Shown in pieces: positions 1 through 5,045 of a stretch of DNA of 6,036 nucleotides. Position numbers and translations under genes: made by a program. Each line of letters opens with the position of its first letter. Position 1 is the first letter of the stretch. Source of the stretch: Anaerolineae bacterium (GTDB lineage: Bacteria; Chloroflexota; Anaerolineae; Promineifilales; Promineifilaceae). The stretch is taken from NCBI GenBank assembly GCA_028277515.1, contig JANQGC010000043.1:1-6036 (forward strand), in the 5' to 3' direction. The notes under the pieces were generated by a model. The model was not told the origin of the DNA and did no database searches. It saw only the letters and a list, made by a program, of their open reading frames with translations.

Positions 1-69
1 CGCGTCACCGAAGACGTTCCGTAGGGGATGATCGTAAGGCTGTAAGCCGGCTTGTTTACCAATTTGCAT
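1..69 (-). CDS. Transketolase C-terminal subunit, 5' end only (partial)
   Basis: Only the first 23 codons are present; the gene runs off the left edge. The reading starts at an ATG whose first base is 69 and gives MQIGKQAGLQPYDHPLRNVF followed by GDA with no stop. The PLRNVFGDA stretch resembles the start of C-terminal (pyrimidine-binding plus C-terminal domain) subunits of two-gene transketolases, which typically begin with R-x-x-(Y/F)-G-x-A. The start overlaps the end of the N-terminal subunit gene by 14 bases in another frame and has a strong ribosome binding site, GGGAGG, six bases upstream. Such overlap fits translational coupling of two subunits needed in equal amounts. The protein would complete the transketolase active site with its partner. 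Family assignment rests on a short stretch plus position, so another downstream gene is possible but unlikely. Confidence 0.75.
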   Translation of the reverse strand, partial: MQIGKQAGLQPYDHPLRNVFGDA

Positions 70-898
70 TGAGTTCCTCCCGTGCCAGTCCGACCTGCTC
101 TCCCTTGAGGGCACGGCCGTGGAATGTATAGTCGGCCTCCACGAAGGAGACCCCTTTACCTTTAATGGTATGAGCGATGACGATCGCCGGCTGGTCGTCG
201 ACCGCTTTGGCCGCTTCCAGCTTGTTAATCATTTCTTCAACATTGTGGCCGTCTGCTTCCTGGACGTGCCAACCAAAACTTTGCCATTTGTCCACCAGCG
301 GTTCGAGAGCCATTTCGCGGCTGATCGGACCCATCTCCTGGTATTTGTTGTAATCGAGAATGGCGACCAGGTTGTTGATGTCGAAATGAGCGGCGGACAT
401 GGCCGCTTCCCAAATCTGGCCGGCCTCACATTCGCCGTCGCCTAGTAGGACAAAGACGTTGTAGTTTAGGTTGTTGAGACGGCCGCCTAAGACATGGCCA
501 ACCCCAACGGACAGGCCCTGGCCGAGTGAACCGGTAGTGGCTTCGACGCCGGGCATCATGCCCTGAATCGGATGCCCTTGCACGGGGCTGTCGATCTGGC
601 GCAGGCGCCAGATTTCTTCGCGGTCGAAATAGCCGGCGCGGGCCAGGATGGCGTAAAGTAGGGGAGCAGCATGGCCTTTGCTCATGATGAAGCGGTCCCG
701 TTCCGGCCAATCCGGTTCCTTAGGATCATAGCGCAAAATGCCGCCGAAGAAGAGAGCGACCAGGATTTCCGTAGCTGACCAGGAACTGGAGGCATGGCCT
801 GAACCGGCTTTGCTCGTCATTTCCAGGATATCCAGGCGAATATCGCGAGCGATTTCGCGTAGTTCCATGGTGTTTGGTTTTTCGGGTGTTTTTATCAT
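56..898 (-). CDS. Transketolase N-terminal (TPP-binding) subunit
   Basis: This 280-residue protein is the pyrophosphate-binding half of a split transketolase. With its partner it moves two-carbon ketol units between sugar phosphates in the cytosolic pentose phosphate pathway. Visible motifs are GSGH (32-35), SKGHA (73-77), QGHP (107-110), TGSLGQGLS (122-130), the TPP/metal motif GDGE (153-156) ending at DYN (182-184), KGKG (246-249) and FHGRA (259-263). Most relatives have WHG at the last site. The length is normal for the N-terminal half, whereas one-chain transketolases have about 650 residues. The start is the ATG at 898, with AAGGAG six bases upstream; a second in-frame Met at residue 11 has no such site. 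The C-terminal subunit overlaps its 3' end, and a fructokinase gene lies 186 bases upstream on the same strand. A DXS-like role is less likely given the GDGE and KGKG context. The real substrate could be a less common ketose phosphate. Confidence 0.93.
   Translation of the reverse strand: MIKTPEKPNTMELREIARDIRLDILEMTSKAGSGHASSSWSATEILVALFFGGILRYDPKEPDWPERDRFIMSKGHAAPLLYAILARAGYFDREEIWRLRQIDSPVQGHPIQGMMPGVEATTGSLGQGLSVGVGHVLGGRLNNLNYNVFVLLGDGECEAGQIWEAAMSAAHFDINNLVAILDYNKYQEMGPISREMALEPLVDKWQSFGWHVQEADGHNVEEMINKLEAAKAVDDQPAIVIAHTIKGKGVSFVEADYTFHGRALKGEQVGLAREELNANW
76..81 (-). promoter_or_regulatory. Ribosome binding site of the C-terminal transketolase gene
   Basis: On the minus strand this reads GGGAGG, six bases before the ATG at 69. 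It lies inside the end of the upstream coding region and is the main reason for believing that a new gene starts there. Confidence 0.75.
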
Positions 899-904
899 GT
901 ATAT

Positions 905-910
905 CTCCTT
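905..910 (-). promoter_or_regulatory. Ribosome binding site of the N-terminal transketolase gene
   Basis: The minus strand reads AAGGAG followed by ATATAC and the ATG at 898, a near-ideal site with a six-base spacer. It fixes the first ATG as the start. The nearest hairpin of the upstream repeat array ends only about ten bases before it. Confidence 0.75.
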
Positions 911-919
911 ACTAATCTC

Positions 920-974
920 TGTAGAACAACCTTTCCAGGTTGTTCAATGCGCAAGCTGGAAAGCTTGCGCTACA
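920..974. repeat. REP/BIME-like pair of inverted hairpins, pair 1
   Basis: Two hairpins face each other between terminal TGTAG (920-924) and CTACA (970-974). The left hairpin has arms 924-932 and 937-945 around loop TTCC (933-936), a perfect 9-bp stem. The right one has arms 949-957 and 962-970 around GGAA (958-961, TTCC on the minus strand), also a perfect 9-bp stem. The two stems differ in sequence but share core CTTTCCAG and the TGTAG foot. The layout, a conserved foot 5' of a hairpin with two copies head-out, matches the known REP/iREP arrangement. No REP-associated transposase is in the window. Confidence 0.75.
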
Positions 975-975
975 T

Positions 976-1031
976 TGTAGATACAAATTGCCTAATTTGT
1001 TTTTTGCGCAAAAAAGGCTTTTTGCGTTACA
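976..1031. repeat. REP/BIME-like pair of inverted hairpins, pair 2
   Basis: This is a second head-out pair of almost the same size (56 against 55 bases), between TGTAG (976-980) and TTACA (1027-1031). The left hairpin has arms 983-989 and 994-1000 around GCCT (990-993). The right one has arms 1007-1014 and 1019-1026 around AGGC (1015-1018, GCCT on the minus strand). The stems are perfect but unrelated in sequence to those of pair 1, and the loop is GCCT instead of TTCC. The 24 bases 1010-1033 recur with one mismatch at 2950-2973. Confidence 0.75.
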
Positions 1032-1033
1032 GG

Positions 1034-1059
1034 GCGCAAGCTGGAAAGCTCACGCTACA
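1034..1059 (-). repeat. REP-like hairpin unit, single copy, TTCC loop
   Basis: Read on the minus strand: foot TGTAG (1059-1055), then arms 1055-1047 and 1042-1034 around TTCC (1046-1043). It is nearly identical to the minus-strand unit at 949-974, but two bases of one arm have changed. On the minus strand both changes give G-T (G-U in RNA) wobble pairs; on the plus strand they give A-C mismatches. The helix therefore survives only on the strand that starts with the foot. Confidence 0.7.
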
Positions 1060-1064
1060 GAAGG

Positions 1065-1089
1065 CGCGATTTAGGCAAATCGCGTTACA
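1065..1089 (-). repeat. REP-like hairpin unit abutting the fructokinase stop, GCCT loop
   Basis: Read on the minus strand: foot TGTAA (1089-1085), then arms 1084-1077 and 1072-1065 around GCCT (1076-1073), a perfect 8-bp stem. The TAA of the foot is the stop codon of the upstream fructokinase gene, so the hairpin begins at the first base after the stop. It is followed by no T-run, so it is a poor match to an intrinsic terminator. It could still protect or pause the transcript. Confidence 0.7.
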
Positions 1090-2065
1090 TACGTTGTAAA
1101 AATGCATCAACTTCGGCCGCGCTGGGCAAGGCGGGTATGACACCCTGCTTTTGAGCAGTCAGCGCGCCGACGGCGTTGGCATAACGTAAAATGTCGCTCA
1201 GATGAGCCGGTATCAACTGCTGCCGCCAATCTTCTGCGCCGGCCAGACGGCTGAGCAGCCCGGCGGTGAAGGCGTCGCCACAGCCGATGGAATCAACGGT
1301 TTTGACGCTAAAGGGCGGAACGAAGCCATCGCCACCGATGGTCTCACTTCCTGCGTCCCGGCTGTTAAAATAGCTGCCTTCCGCACCCAGGGTGACAACG
1401 CATAGAGCAGGTCCCTCTCCCAGTAGTAAATCGCTCCCGGCTTGTAGTTGGTCGCTGCCGGTCAAAAATTGCAGTTCGTCTTTGTTCACTTTGACCAAGT
1501 CTACCTGGCCGATCATATCCATGATCAGCATTTGGGGGTCGGCCGTCTCCGGCCAAAGTGAAGGCCGGTAGTTAACATCAAATGAGATCAACGCGCCCCC
1601 ATCGCGTGCTAGGCGGACAGCTTCAATCGTCGCACTGCGGCTGGGTTCGCTGATTAAGCTGATCGAACCAAAATGAAAAGCCCTGGCTCCGACCAGCAAG
1701 TCGTGATCGAGTTCATCCGGTTGCAGCCGCATGTCCGCGCCCGGATTGCGATAAAAGAGAAATTCGGCCTCATGCGCAGTGGGCAGGGCGATGAAGGCCA
1801 TGCTGGTGCGCGCTTCATCATCCAGGCGCATGCCCCTGGTTTCAACGTTTTCGTTGGCCAGGGTATTGACCAGGAAGTGGCCAAAGGCGTCATCGCCTAC
1901 CTTGCCAATGAAGGCGGTTTGCTTGCCCAGGCGGGAAGCGGCCACGGCGACGTTGGCCGGCGCGCCTCCCGGTTTAGGATGGAAGGCCGTTACGTCGACC
2001 AGTTGGCGGCCGATTTCTGAGGGAAACATGTCGATGAGTAGTTCGCCTAAGGTTACGATGTCCAT
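1085..2065 (-). CDS. Fructokinase, PfkB/ribokinase family
   Basis: This 326-residue cytosolic sugar kinase probably makes fructose 6-phosphate from fructose and ATP. Typical features, numbered from the chosen start, are MDIVTLGELLIDM at the N-terminus, GGAPANVAVAASRLG (33-47), KVGDD (55-59), FYRNPGADM (104-112), SFDVNYRPSLW (161-171), VNKDE (193-197), TLGAEG (225-230) and the second PfkB signature VDSIGCGD (257-264), whose D264 is the expected catalytic base. The GAPANVAVA, YRNPGADM and FHFGSISL (130-137) segments are closest to plant-type fructokinases. I chose the ATG at 2065. The frame extends to a TTG at 2092, but that part has no ribosome binding site and is made of the palindromic repeat next door. 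Even the ATG has only a weak AAGA upstream. The stop codon is supplied by a hairpin repeat. A 2-keto-3-deoxygluconate or other ketose kinase remains possible. Confidence 0.88.
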   Translation of the reverse strand: MDIVTLGELLIDMFPSEIGRQLVDVTAFHPKPGGAPANVAVAASRLGKQTAFIGKVGDDAFGHFLVNTLANENVETRGMRLDDEARTSMAFIALPTAHEAEFLFYRNPGADMRLQPDELDHDLLVGARAFHFGSISLISEPSRSATIEAVRLARDGGALISFDVNYRPSLWPETADPQMLIMDMIGQVDLVKVNKDELQFLTGSDQLQAGSDLLLGEGPALCVVTLGAEGSYFNSRDAGSETIGGDGFVPPFSVKTVDSIGCGDAFTAGLLSRLAGAEDWRQQLIPAHLSDILRYANAVGALTAQKQGVIPALPSAAEVDAFLQRM

Positions 2066-2082
2066 AATGTTTATCTTGGTTT

Positions 2083-2153
2083 GGAATGACAATATGGGAT
2101 GTCATGCCGAGGAACCGAGGCATCTTAGATTCCTCACTCTGTTCGGAATGACA
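2083..2153. repeat. Imperfect palindromic intergenic repeat (TGTCATnCCGA type)
   Basis: Arms TGTCATGCCGA (2100-2110) and TCGGAATGACA (2143-2153) pair at 10 of 11 positions. Inside them GAGGCATCT (2117-2125) pairs with AGATTCCTC (2127-2135) at 8 of 9. A further copy of the right arm, GGAATGACA, lies at 2083-2091. The element fills most of the 97-base gap between the regulator and fructokinase genes, and its left edge reaches the region just before the fructokinase start. From memory, similar palindromes are scattered between genes in several environmental phyla; I cannot confirm this here. It contains no reading frame. Confidence 0.65.
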
Positions 2154-2162
2154 GGGTAAATA

Positions 2163-2894
2163 TTAATCACGTAGTTCATTATGCAAAGTATAGCGATCCC
2201 CACGGTGGGCCAATTGTAAAAATTCTACGGGACGGTCGTATTGGGAATAAGAAACACGCTCAATGAAGAAAAGCGGTGCGCCGGGCGTTATGGACAGTTT
2301 CTGAGCTTGCTCTTTAGAGGCCGCGATAGCGCGAATGACCTGGGTGGCGCGCACCAGGTGCAGATCGTATTTGTTTTTCAGGACCTCGCGCAGCGGCTCG
2401 TTGGCATAATCGCCTCTAAGAACGCCGGGGCTAAGACGATGGATTAAATGGGAACTTTCAATACTCAAGGGTTCGCCGTCGGCCAGGCGCAAACGTTGTA
2501 AATAGGCGATCTCTTCGCGGACGGGAATATCTAATTGTTTGGCGATGTCCCGTGGGGCGGGCATGGTGAAGGAGGAGAGCACGGCCGTTTCCGCCTGAAA
2601 GCCGCGCCGGCGCATGTCCTCGGTAAAGCTGATGATCTGAGTCAACCCTTGTTCGATTTTGGGAGTGGCCACGAAAGTGCCCAGGCCGCGGCGGCGATAA
2701 ATCAGTCCATCCTGGACTAGCATTTCCAAGGCTGTGCGCACGGTGATCCGGCTGACCTCAAAGCGGTTGATTAGTTCTTTTTCGGAGGGTAGTAGATCTC
2801 CCGGCGGGCGTTCACCATCAACGATATCCTTGCGTAGGATTTCGTATAGTTGACGATAGTAAGGGGCTGAGCTGTCGTGTAAGATGGTATTCAT
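2163..2894 (-). CDS. GntR-family transcriptional regulator with UTRA domain (HutC subfamily)
   Basis: This 243-residue DNA-binding regulator has a winged helix at about residues 10-76, with LPSEKEL (35-41), the recognition-helix stretch VSRITVRTAL (47-56) and the wing RRRGLGTFV (67-75). A UTRA effector domain covers about residues 82-240. UTRA domains usually sense a small molecule, often a sugar or sugar phosphate, which releases the protein from its operator. It is the first gene of the minus-strand unit with fructokinase and transketolase, and is divergent from the 2-oxoacid dehydrogenase operon. It probably represses one or both units; the repeated dyads at 3003-3037 are candidate sites. 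The ATG at 2894 places the helix-turn-helix at the normal distance, but no clear ribosome binding site precedes it. The leader contains two and a half hairpin repeats. The effector cannot be read from the sequence. Confidence 0.92.
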   Translation of the reverse strand: MNTILHDSSAPYYRQLYEILRKDIVDGERPPGDLLPSEKELINRFEVSRITVRTALEMLVQDGLIYRRRGLGTFVATPKIEQGLTQIISFTEDMRRRGFQAETAVLSSFTMPAPRDIAKQLDIPVREEIAYLQRLRLADGEPLSIESSHLIHRLSPGVLRGDYANEPLREVLKNKYDLHLVRATQVIRAIAASKEQAQKLSITPGAPLFFIERVSYSQYDRPVEFLQLAHRGDRYTLHNELRD

Positions 2895-2918
2895 GCTGAT
2901 AAATAAACCAAATCCTTA

Positions 2919-2943
2919 CGCAAACAAGAATGTTTACGCTACA
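2919..2943 (-). repeat. REP-like hairpin unit in the regulator leader
   Basis: Read on the minus strand: foot TGTAG (2943-2939), arms 2938-2931 and 2926-2919, loop TTCT (2930-2927). Seven of eight stem positions are Watson-Crick pairs and the other is a T-G wobble on this strand, or a C-A mismatch on the plus strand. It lies about 25 bases upstream of the regulator ATG. Confidence 0.65.
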
Positions 2944-2946
2944 GGT

Positions 2947-2971
2947 CGTAAAAAAGGCTTTTTGCATTACA
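2947..2971 (-). repeat. REP-like hairpin unit, near copy of the one at 1007-1031
   Basis: Read on the minus strand: foot TGTAA (2971-2967), arms 2966-2959 and 2954-2947, loop GCCT (2958-2955). The inner five A-T pairs are intact, while the outer part has one wobble and one mismatch. The 24 bases 2950-2973 match 1010-1033 with a single difference, so the two gaps share a recent common source. Confidence 0.65.
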
Positions 2972-2974
2972 GGC

Positions 2975-2989
2975 GAATGTTTACGTACA
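2975..2989 (-). repeat. Half unit of the REP-like hairpin family
   Basis: The minus strand reads TGTA (2989-2986) then CGTAAACATTC, the same foot, arm and loop start as the full unit at 2919-2943. The second arm is missing and the next full unit follows at once. This looks like a truncated or decayed copy. Confidence 0.5.
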
Positions 2990-3000
2990 AGTTATAAATC

Positions 3001-3029
3001 TTGAAATATTATAACGTTTCAGATATTAT
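3001..3029 (+). promoter_or_regulatory. Predicted sigma70 promoter of the 2-oxoacid dehydrogenase operon
   Basis: A -35 box TTGAAA (3001-3006) and a -10 box TATTAT (3024-3029) are 17 bases apart; each differs from consensus at one position. Transcription would begin near 3036, giving a leader of about 59 bases before the E1 alpha ATG at 3095. The promoter lies in a sharply AT-rich stretch. Confidence 0.6.
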
Positions 3030-3037
3030 AACGTTTG
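3003..3037. promoter_or_regulatory. Candidate tandem operator over the divergent promoter
   Basis: The 14-mer ATATTATAACGTTT occurs at 3006-3019 and 3023-3036, 17 bases apart. Each copy is the core of an 18-bp imperfect dyad: 3003-3020 reads GAAA-2-TTATAA-2-TTTC, and 3020-3037 is a weaker version. The first dyad overlaps the -35 box and spacer, and the second covers the -10 box, which suits repression. The neighbouring GntR-family protein is the natural candidate to bind here. The dyads do not match the common GTnTAnAC core of that subfamily, so this link is inference. Confidence 0.45.
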
Positions 3038-3043
3038 AACGGT

Positions 3044-3071
3044 ATTATACGGAAATTTTCAACGAGTGCAA
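3044..3071 (-). promoter_or_regulatory. Possible minus-strand promoter for the regulator unit
   Basis: On the minus strand a perfect TATAAT (3049-3044) follows TTGCAC (3071-3066) after 16 bases. Two more perfect TATAAT boxes (3030-3025 and 3013-3008) lie downstream but have no -35 partner. The -35 match is weak, at three of six positions. A start near 3037 would give a leader of about 140 bases containing the hairpin units. Confidence 0.3.
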
Positions 3072-3094
3072 GGAAAAATACAATTGTGGAAACT

Positions 3095-4060
3095 ATGACC
3101 AAGATCGACAAGGAAAAAGCGGCGGAGATGCTCAAGCTCATGTACCGCACGCGTGCCTTTGAAGAACAGGCGGAAAAAAGTTACATGATGGGCAAGATTC
3201 ACGGCACGATGCATCTCTCGATTGGGCAGGAAGCGTCGGCCGTCGGTTCGATCAGCACCCTGGAGCCGGATGATTACATCCTGGGTCACCACCGTGGGCA
3301 CGGCCTGTGCATCGCCAAGGGAGCCGACTTGAATTTGATGATGGCTGAATTTTATGGCAAGGAAGCAGGTTACTGCCGCGGCCGGGGCGGCTCGATGCAT
3401 ATCGCCGACGTGGCCGGGGGCAACCTGGGAGCTAATGGTGTGGTCGGCGGGGGCATCCCTATGGCCGTGGGCGTGGGCATCGGCCTGAAAATGCGCGGAG
3501 AAAAGCGGGTCATCCTCTCCTTCTTTGGCGATGGTGGGATCTCCACGGGCGCTTTCCACGAATCAATGATCCTGGCCGTCCTGTACCAGGTGCCGGCCGT
3601 CTTCATCTGTGAGAACAACCAGTACGCCATGTCCTTCCCGGTTGATAGCTGGACAAACAGCGAAAAGATGGCTCGTATGGCGGAGAATTACGGCATGCCG
3701 GGCACGTCCGTAGACGGCAATGATTTGTTGGCCGTCTATGAAGCGGTGGGCGCGGCCGTGGAGCGGGCGCGATCCGGCGGCGGACCTTCGCTGGTGGTCA
3801 ACAACACCTACCGCTATCGCGGCCATTCCAAGAGTGACCGCAACCGCTACCGCAGCCAGGAAGAGATCCGGGAATGGCAGGAGAATGATCCCATCCAGCG
3901 CTTCCGCCGCTACGCCTTGCAAGAGGAAATGTTCAGCGAAGGAGAAATGGATGCTATTGAAGAAGAAGCATATGAGGCGATTGAAGCGGCGCGCATCTTC
4001 GCCGAGGAAAGCCCGGAACCCAGCATTGAAACCATTGAAGAGGGGGTATATGCACCATGA
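3095..4060 (+). CDS. pdhA: 2-oxoacid (pyruvate or acetoin) dehydrogenase E1 component, alpha subunit
   Basis: This 321-residue TPP enzyme subunit, together with E1 beta, decarboxylates pyruvate (or cleaves acetoin) and passes the two-carbon unit to the lipoyl group of E2. Motifs, counted from the chosen start, are HLSIGQEA (40-47), GHHRGHG (64-70), [12 protein letters not shown] (94-105), the TPP site GDGG (145-148) ending at ENNQYAMS (173-180), and GHSKSD (243-248) followed by RYR (251-253). GHSKSD-x-NRYR and [10 protein letters not shown] resemble acetoin dehydrogenase alpha chains, so acoA is a serious alternative to pdhA. I chose the ATG at 3095, with a short GGAA just upstream. The frame extends to a TTG at 3035, but that part overlaps the promoter. 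A GTG at 3086 with AAGGA 11 bases upstream is a second candidate. The stop overlaps the E1 beta start as ATGA. It is the first gene of the plus-strand operon. Confidence 0.92.
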   Translation: MTKIDKEKAAEMLKLMYRTRAFEEQAEKSYMMGKIHGTMHLSIGQEASAVGSISTLEPDDYILGHHRGHGLCIAKGADLNLMMAEFYGKEAGYCRGRGGSMHIADVAGGNLGANGVVGGGIPMAVGVGIGLKMRGEKRVILSFFGDGGISTGAFHESMILAVLYQVPAVFICENNQYAMSFPVDSWTNSEKMARMAENYGMPGTSVDGNDLLAVYEAVGAAVERARSGGGPSLVVNNTYRYRGHSKSDRNRYRSQEEIREWQENDPIQRFRRYALQEEMFSEGEMDAIEEEAYEAIEAARIFAEESPEPSIETIEEGVYAP

Positions 4061-5043
4061 GAGAGATTAGCTACCTGGAGGCCGTGCGCGAGGCTATGAC
4101 CCAGGAGATGGAACGGGATGAGAAGGTATTTTTAATTGGCGAGGATATCGGCCAATACGGCGGTGCTTTCGGCGCTTCCTTCGGCATGTTGGAGCAGTTT
4201 GGCGAGGAACGTATCCTGGATACGCCAATCACTGAATTGGGATTGACCGGGGCAGCGACGGGCGCGGCGCTGATCGGCATGCGGCCGATCGCCGAAATCA
4301 TGTTTATGGATTTCACGACCCTGGCCTCGGAGCAACTGGTCAACCAGGCGGCCAAGCTGCGCTTCATGTTTGGCGGCAAGGCCACGGTGCCCATGGTGTT
4401 GCGTACGCCGGGGGGATCGGGCACAGGCGCGGCCGAACACCATTCGCAGAGCCTGGAGAATTGGTTCGTGCATATTCCCGGCTTGAAAGTGGTCATGCCC
4501 ACATCCCCTTATGATGCCAAGGGTCTGCTGATTAGCTCTATTCGTGACGATAATCCGGTGGTTTTTGTGGAGCATAAGCTGCTGTACAAAACCAAGGGAC
4601 CTGTTCCCGAAGAGTTGTATACGATTCCCCTCGGCCAATCGGAGGTCAAACGGGAGGGCCAGGATTTAACCATTGTGGCTACGGGCGTGATGGTTCCTCG
4701 TTCCCTGGAAGCGGCCGAGCAATTGGCTGAAGATGGGTTTGAAGTTGAGGTGGTCGATCCCCGGACATTACGGCCGTTGGATGCCCAACCAATCGTCCAG
4801 TCAGTGATCAAAACGGGCCGGGTACTCATCGTCCATGAAGCGGTGAAGACGGGCGGCTACGGCGGCGAACTGGCGGCGGTGATCGCCGAGTCAAAAGCGT
4901 TTGGCTACCTGGATGCGCCCATTGTGCGCCTGGCCGGGCGGGATATGCCCATTCCTTATAACCGCAACCTGGAATACCATACCGTGCCCCAGGTGGAGAA
5001 CATCGTTGAAAAAGCGCGGCAAATGATGGAAGGCAAGGTGTAG
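4057..5043 (+). CDS. pdhB: 2-oxoacid (pyruvate or acetoin) dehydrogenase E1 component, beta subunit
   Basis: This 328-residue partner of E1 alpha forms the alpha2beta2 tetramer whose active sites lie between subunits. Visible features are [15 protein letters not shown] (27-41), DTPITE (55-60) with E60 as the expected glutamate that activates the TPP pyrimidine ring, [15 protein letters not shown] (118-132) with its conserved histidines, [18 protein letters not shown] (141-158), the C-terminal domain stretch [10 protein letters not shown] (223-232) and [12 protein letters not shown] (250-261). Length and order are normal. The ATG at 4057 overlaps the E1 alpha stop by four bases, a usual coupling arrangement, with a GAGGGGG tract about 12 bases upstream. 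E2 starts two bases after its stop codon. Pyruvate and acetoin enzymes cannot be separated on this chain alone; a branched-chain 2-oxoacid role is less likely from the alpha chain motifs. Confidence 0.94.
   Translation: MREISYLEAVREAMTQEMERDEKVFLIGEDIGQYGGAFGASFGMLEQFGEERILDTPITELGLTGAATGAALIGMRPIAEIMFMDFTTLASEQLVNQAAKLRFMFGGKATVPMVLRTPGGSGTGAAEHHSQSLENWFVHIPGLKVVMPTSPYDAKGLLISSIRDDNPVVFVEHKLLYKTKGPVPEELYTIPLGQSEVKREGQDLTIVATGVMVPRSLEAAEQLAEDGFEVEVVDPRTLRPLDAQPIVQSVIKTGRVLIVHEAVKTGGYGGELAAVIAESKAFGYLDAPIVRLAGRDMPIPYNRNLEYHTVPQVENIVEKARQMMEGKV
5035..5040 (+). promoter_or_regulatory. Ribosome binding site of the E2 gene
   Basis: AAGGTG within the last codons of E1 beta, five bases before the ATG at 5046, sets the E2 start. 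The resulting first residues MATEVIMPK match the usual lipoyl-domain N-terminus. Confidence 0.55.
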
Positions 5044-5045
5044 TC

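Noticed and set aside
119..445. Open frame of 108 codons on the plus strand
   Set aside because: It lies entirely opposite the transketolase N-terminal gene, has no ribosome binding site and no recognisable motif.
983..1005. Intrinsic terminator on the plus strand (hairpin followed by TTTTTT)
   Set aside because: The stem is AT-rich and no plus-strand gene lies upstream. The T-run is part of the joint between two repeat units.
1065..1084. Intrinsic terminator after fructokinase
   Set aside because: The hairpin is perfect but no T-run follows on the minus strand, and the transketolase gene continues in the same direction.
920..1089. CRISPR array
   Set aside because: There is no constant repeat with regular unique spacers. 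Only a five-base foot and four-base loop are conserved, unit orientation varies, and no cas gene is seen.
2066..2092. N-terminal extension of the fructokinase to a TTG at 2092
   Set aside because: It has no ribosome binding site and is made of palindromic repeat sequence. PfkB proteins normally start as at the ATG at 2065 (MDIVTLGELL).
2895..3034. Riboswitch or T-box in the regulator leader
   Set aside because: The structure is explained by hairpin units of the same family as at 920-1089. No known aptamer core or T-box motif was recognised.
3035..3094. N-terminal extension of E1 alpha to a TTG at 3035
   Set aside because: The extension begins inside the operator/promoter region, at or before the predicted transcription start, and the extra residues match no family feature. 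The ATG at 3095 gives a normal N-terminus.
3059..3922. Long minus-strand frames opposite E1 alpha (166 and 119 codons)
   Set aside because: They are His/Ala-rich antisense readings of a well-supported gene, typical of GC-rich coding DNA.
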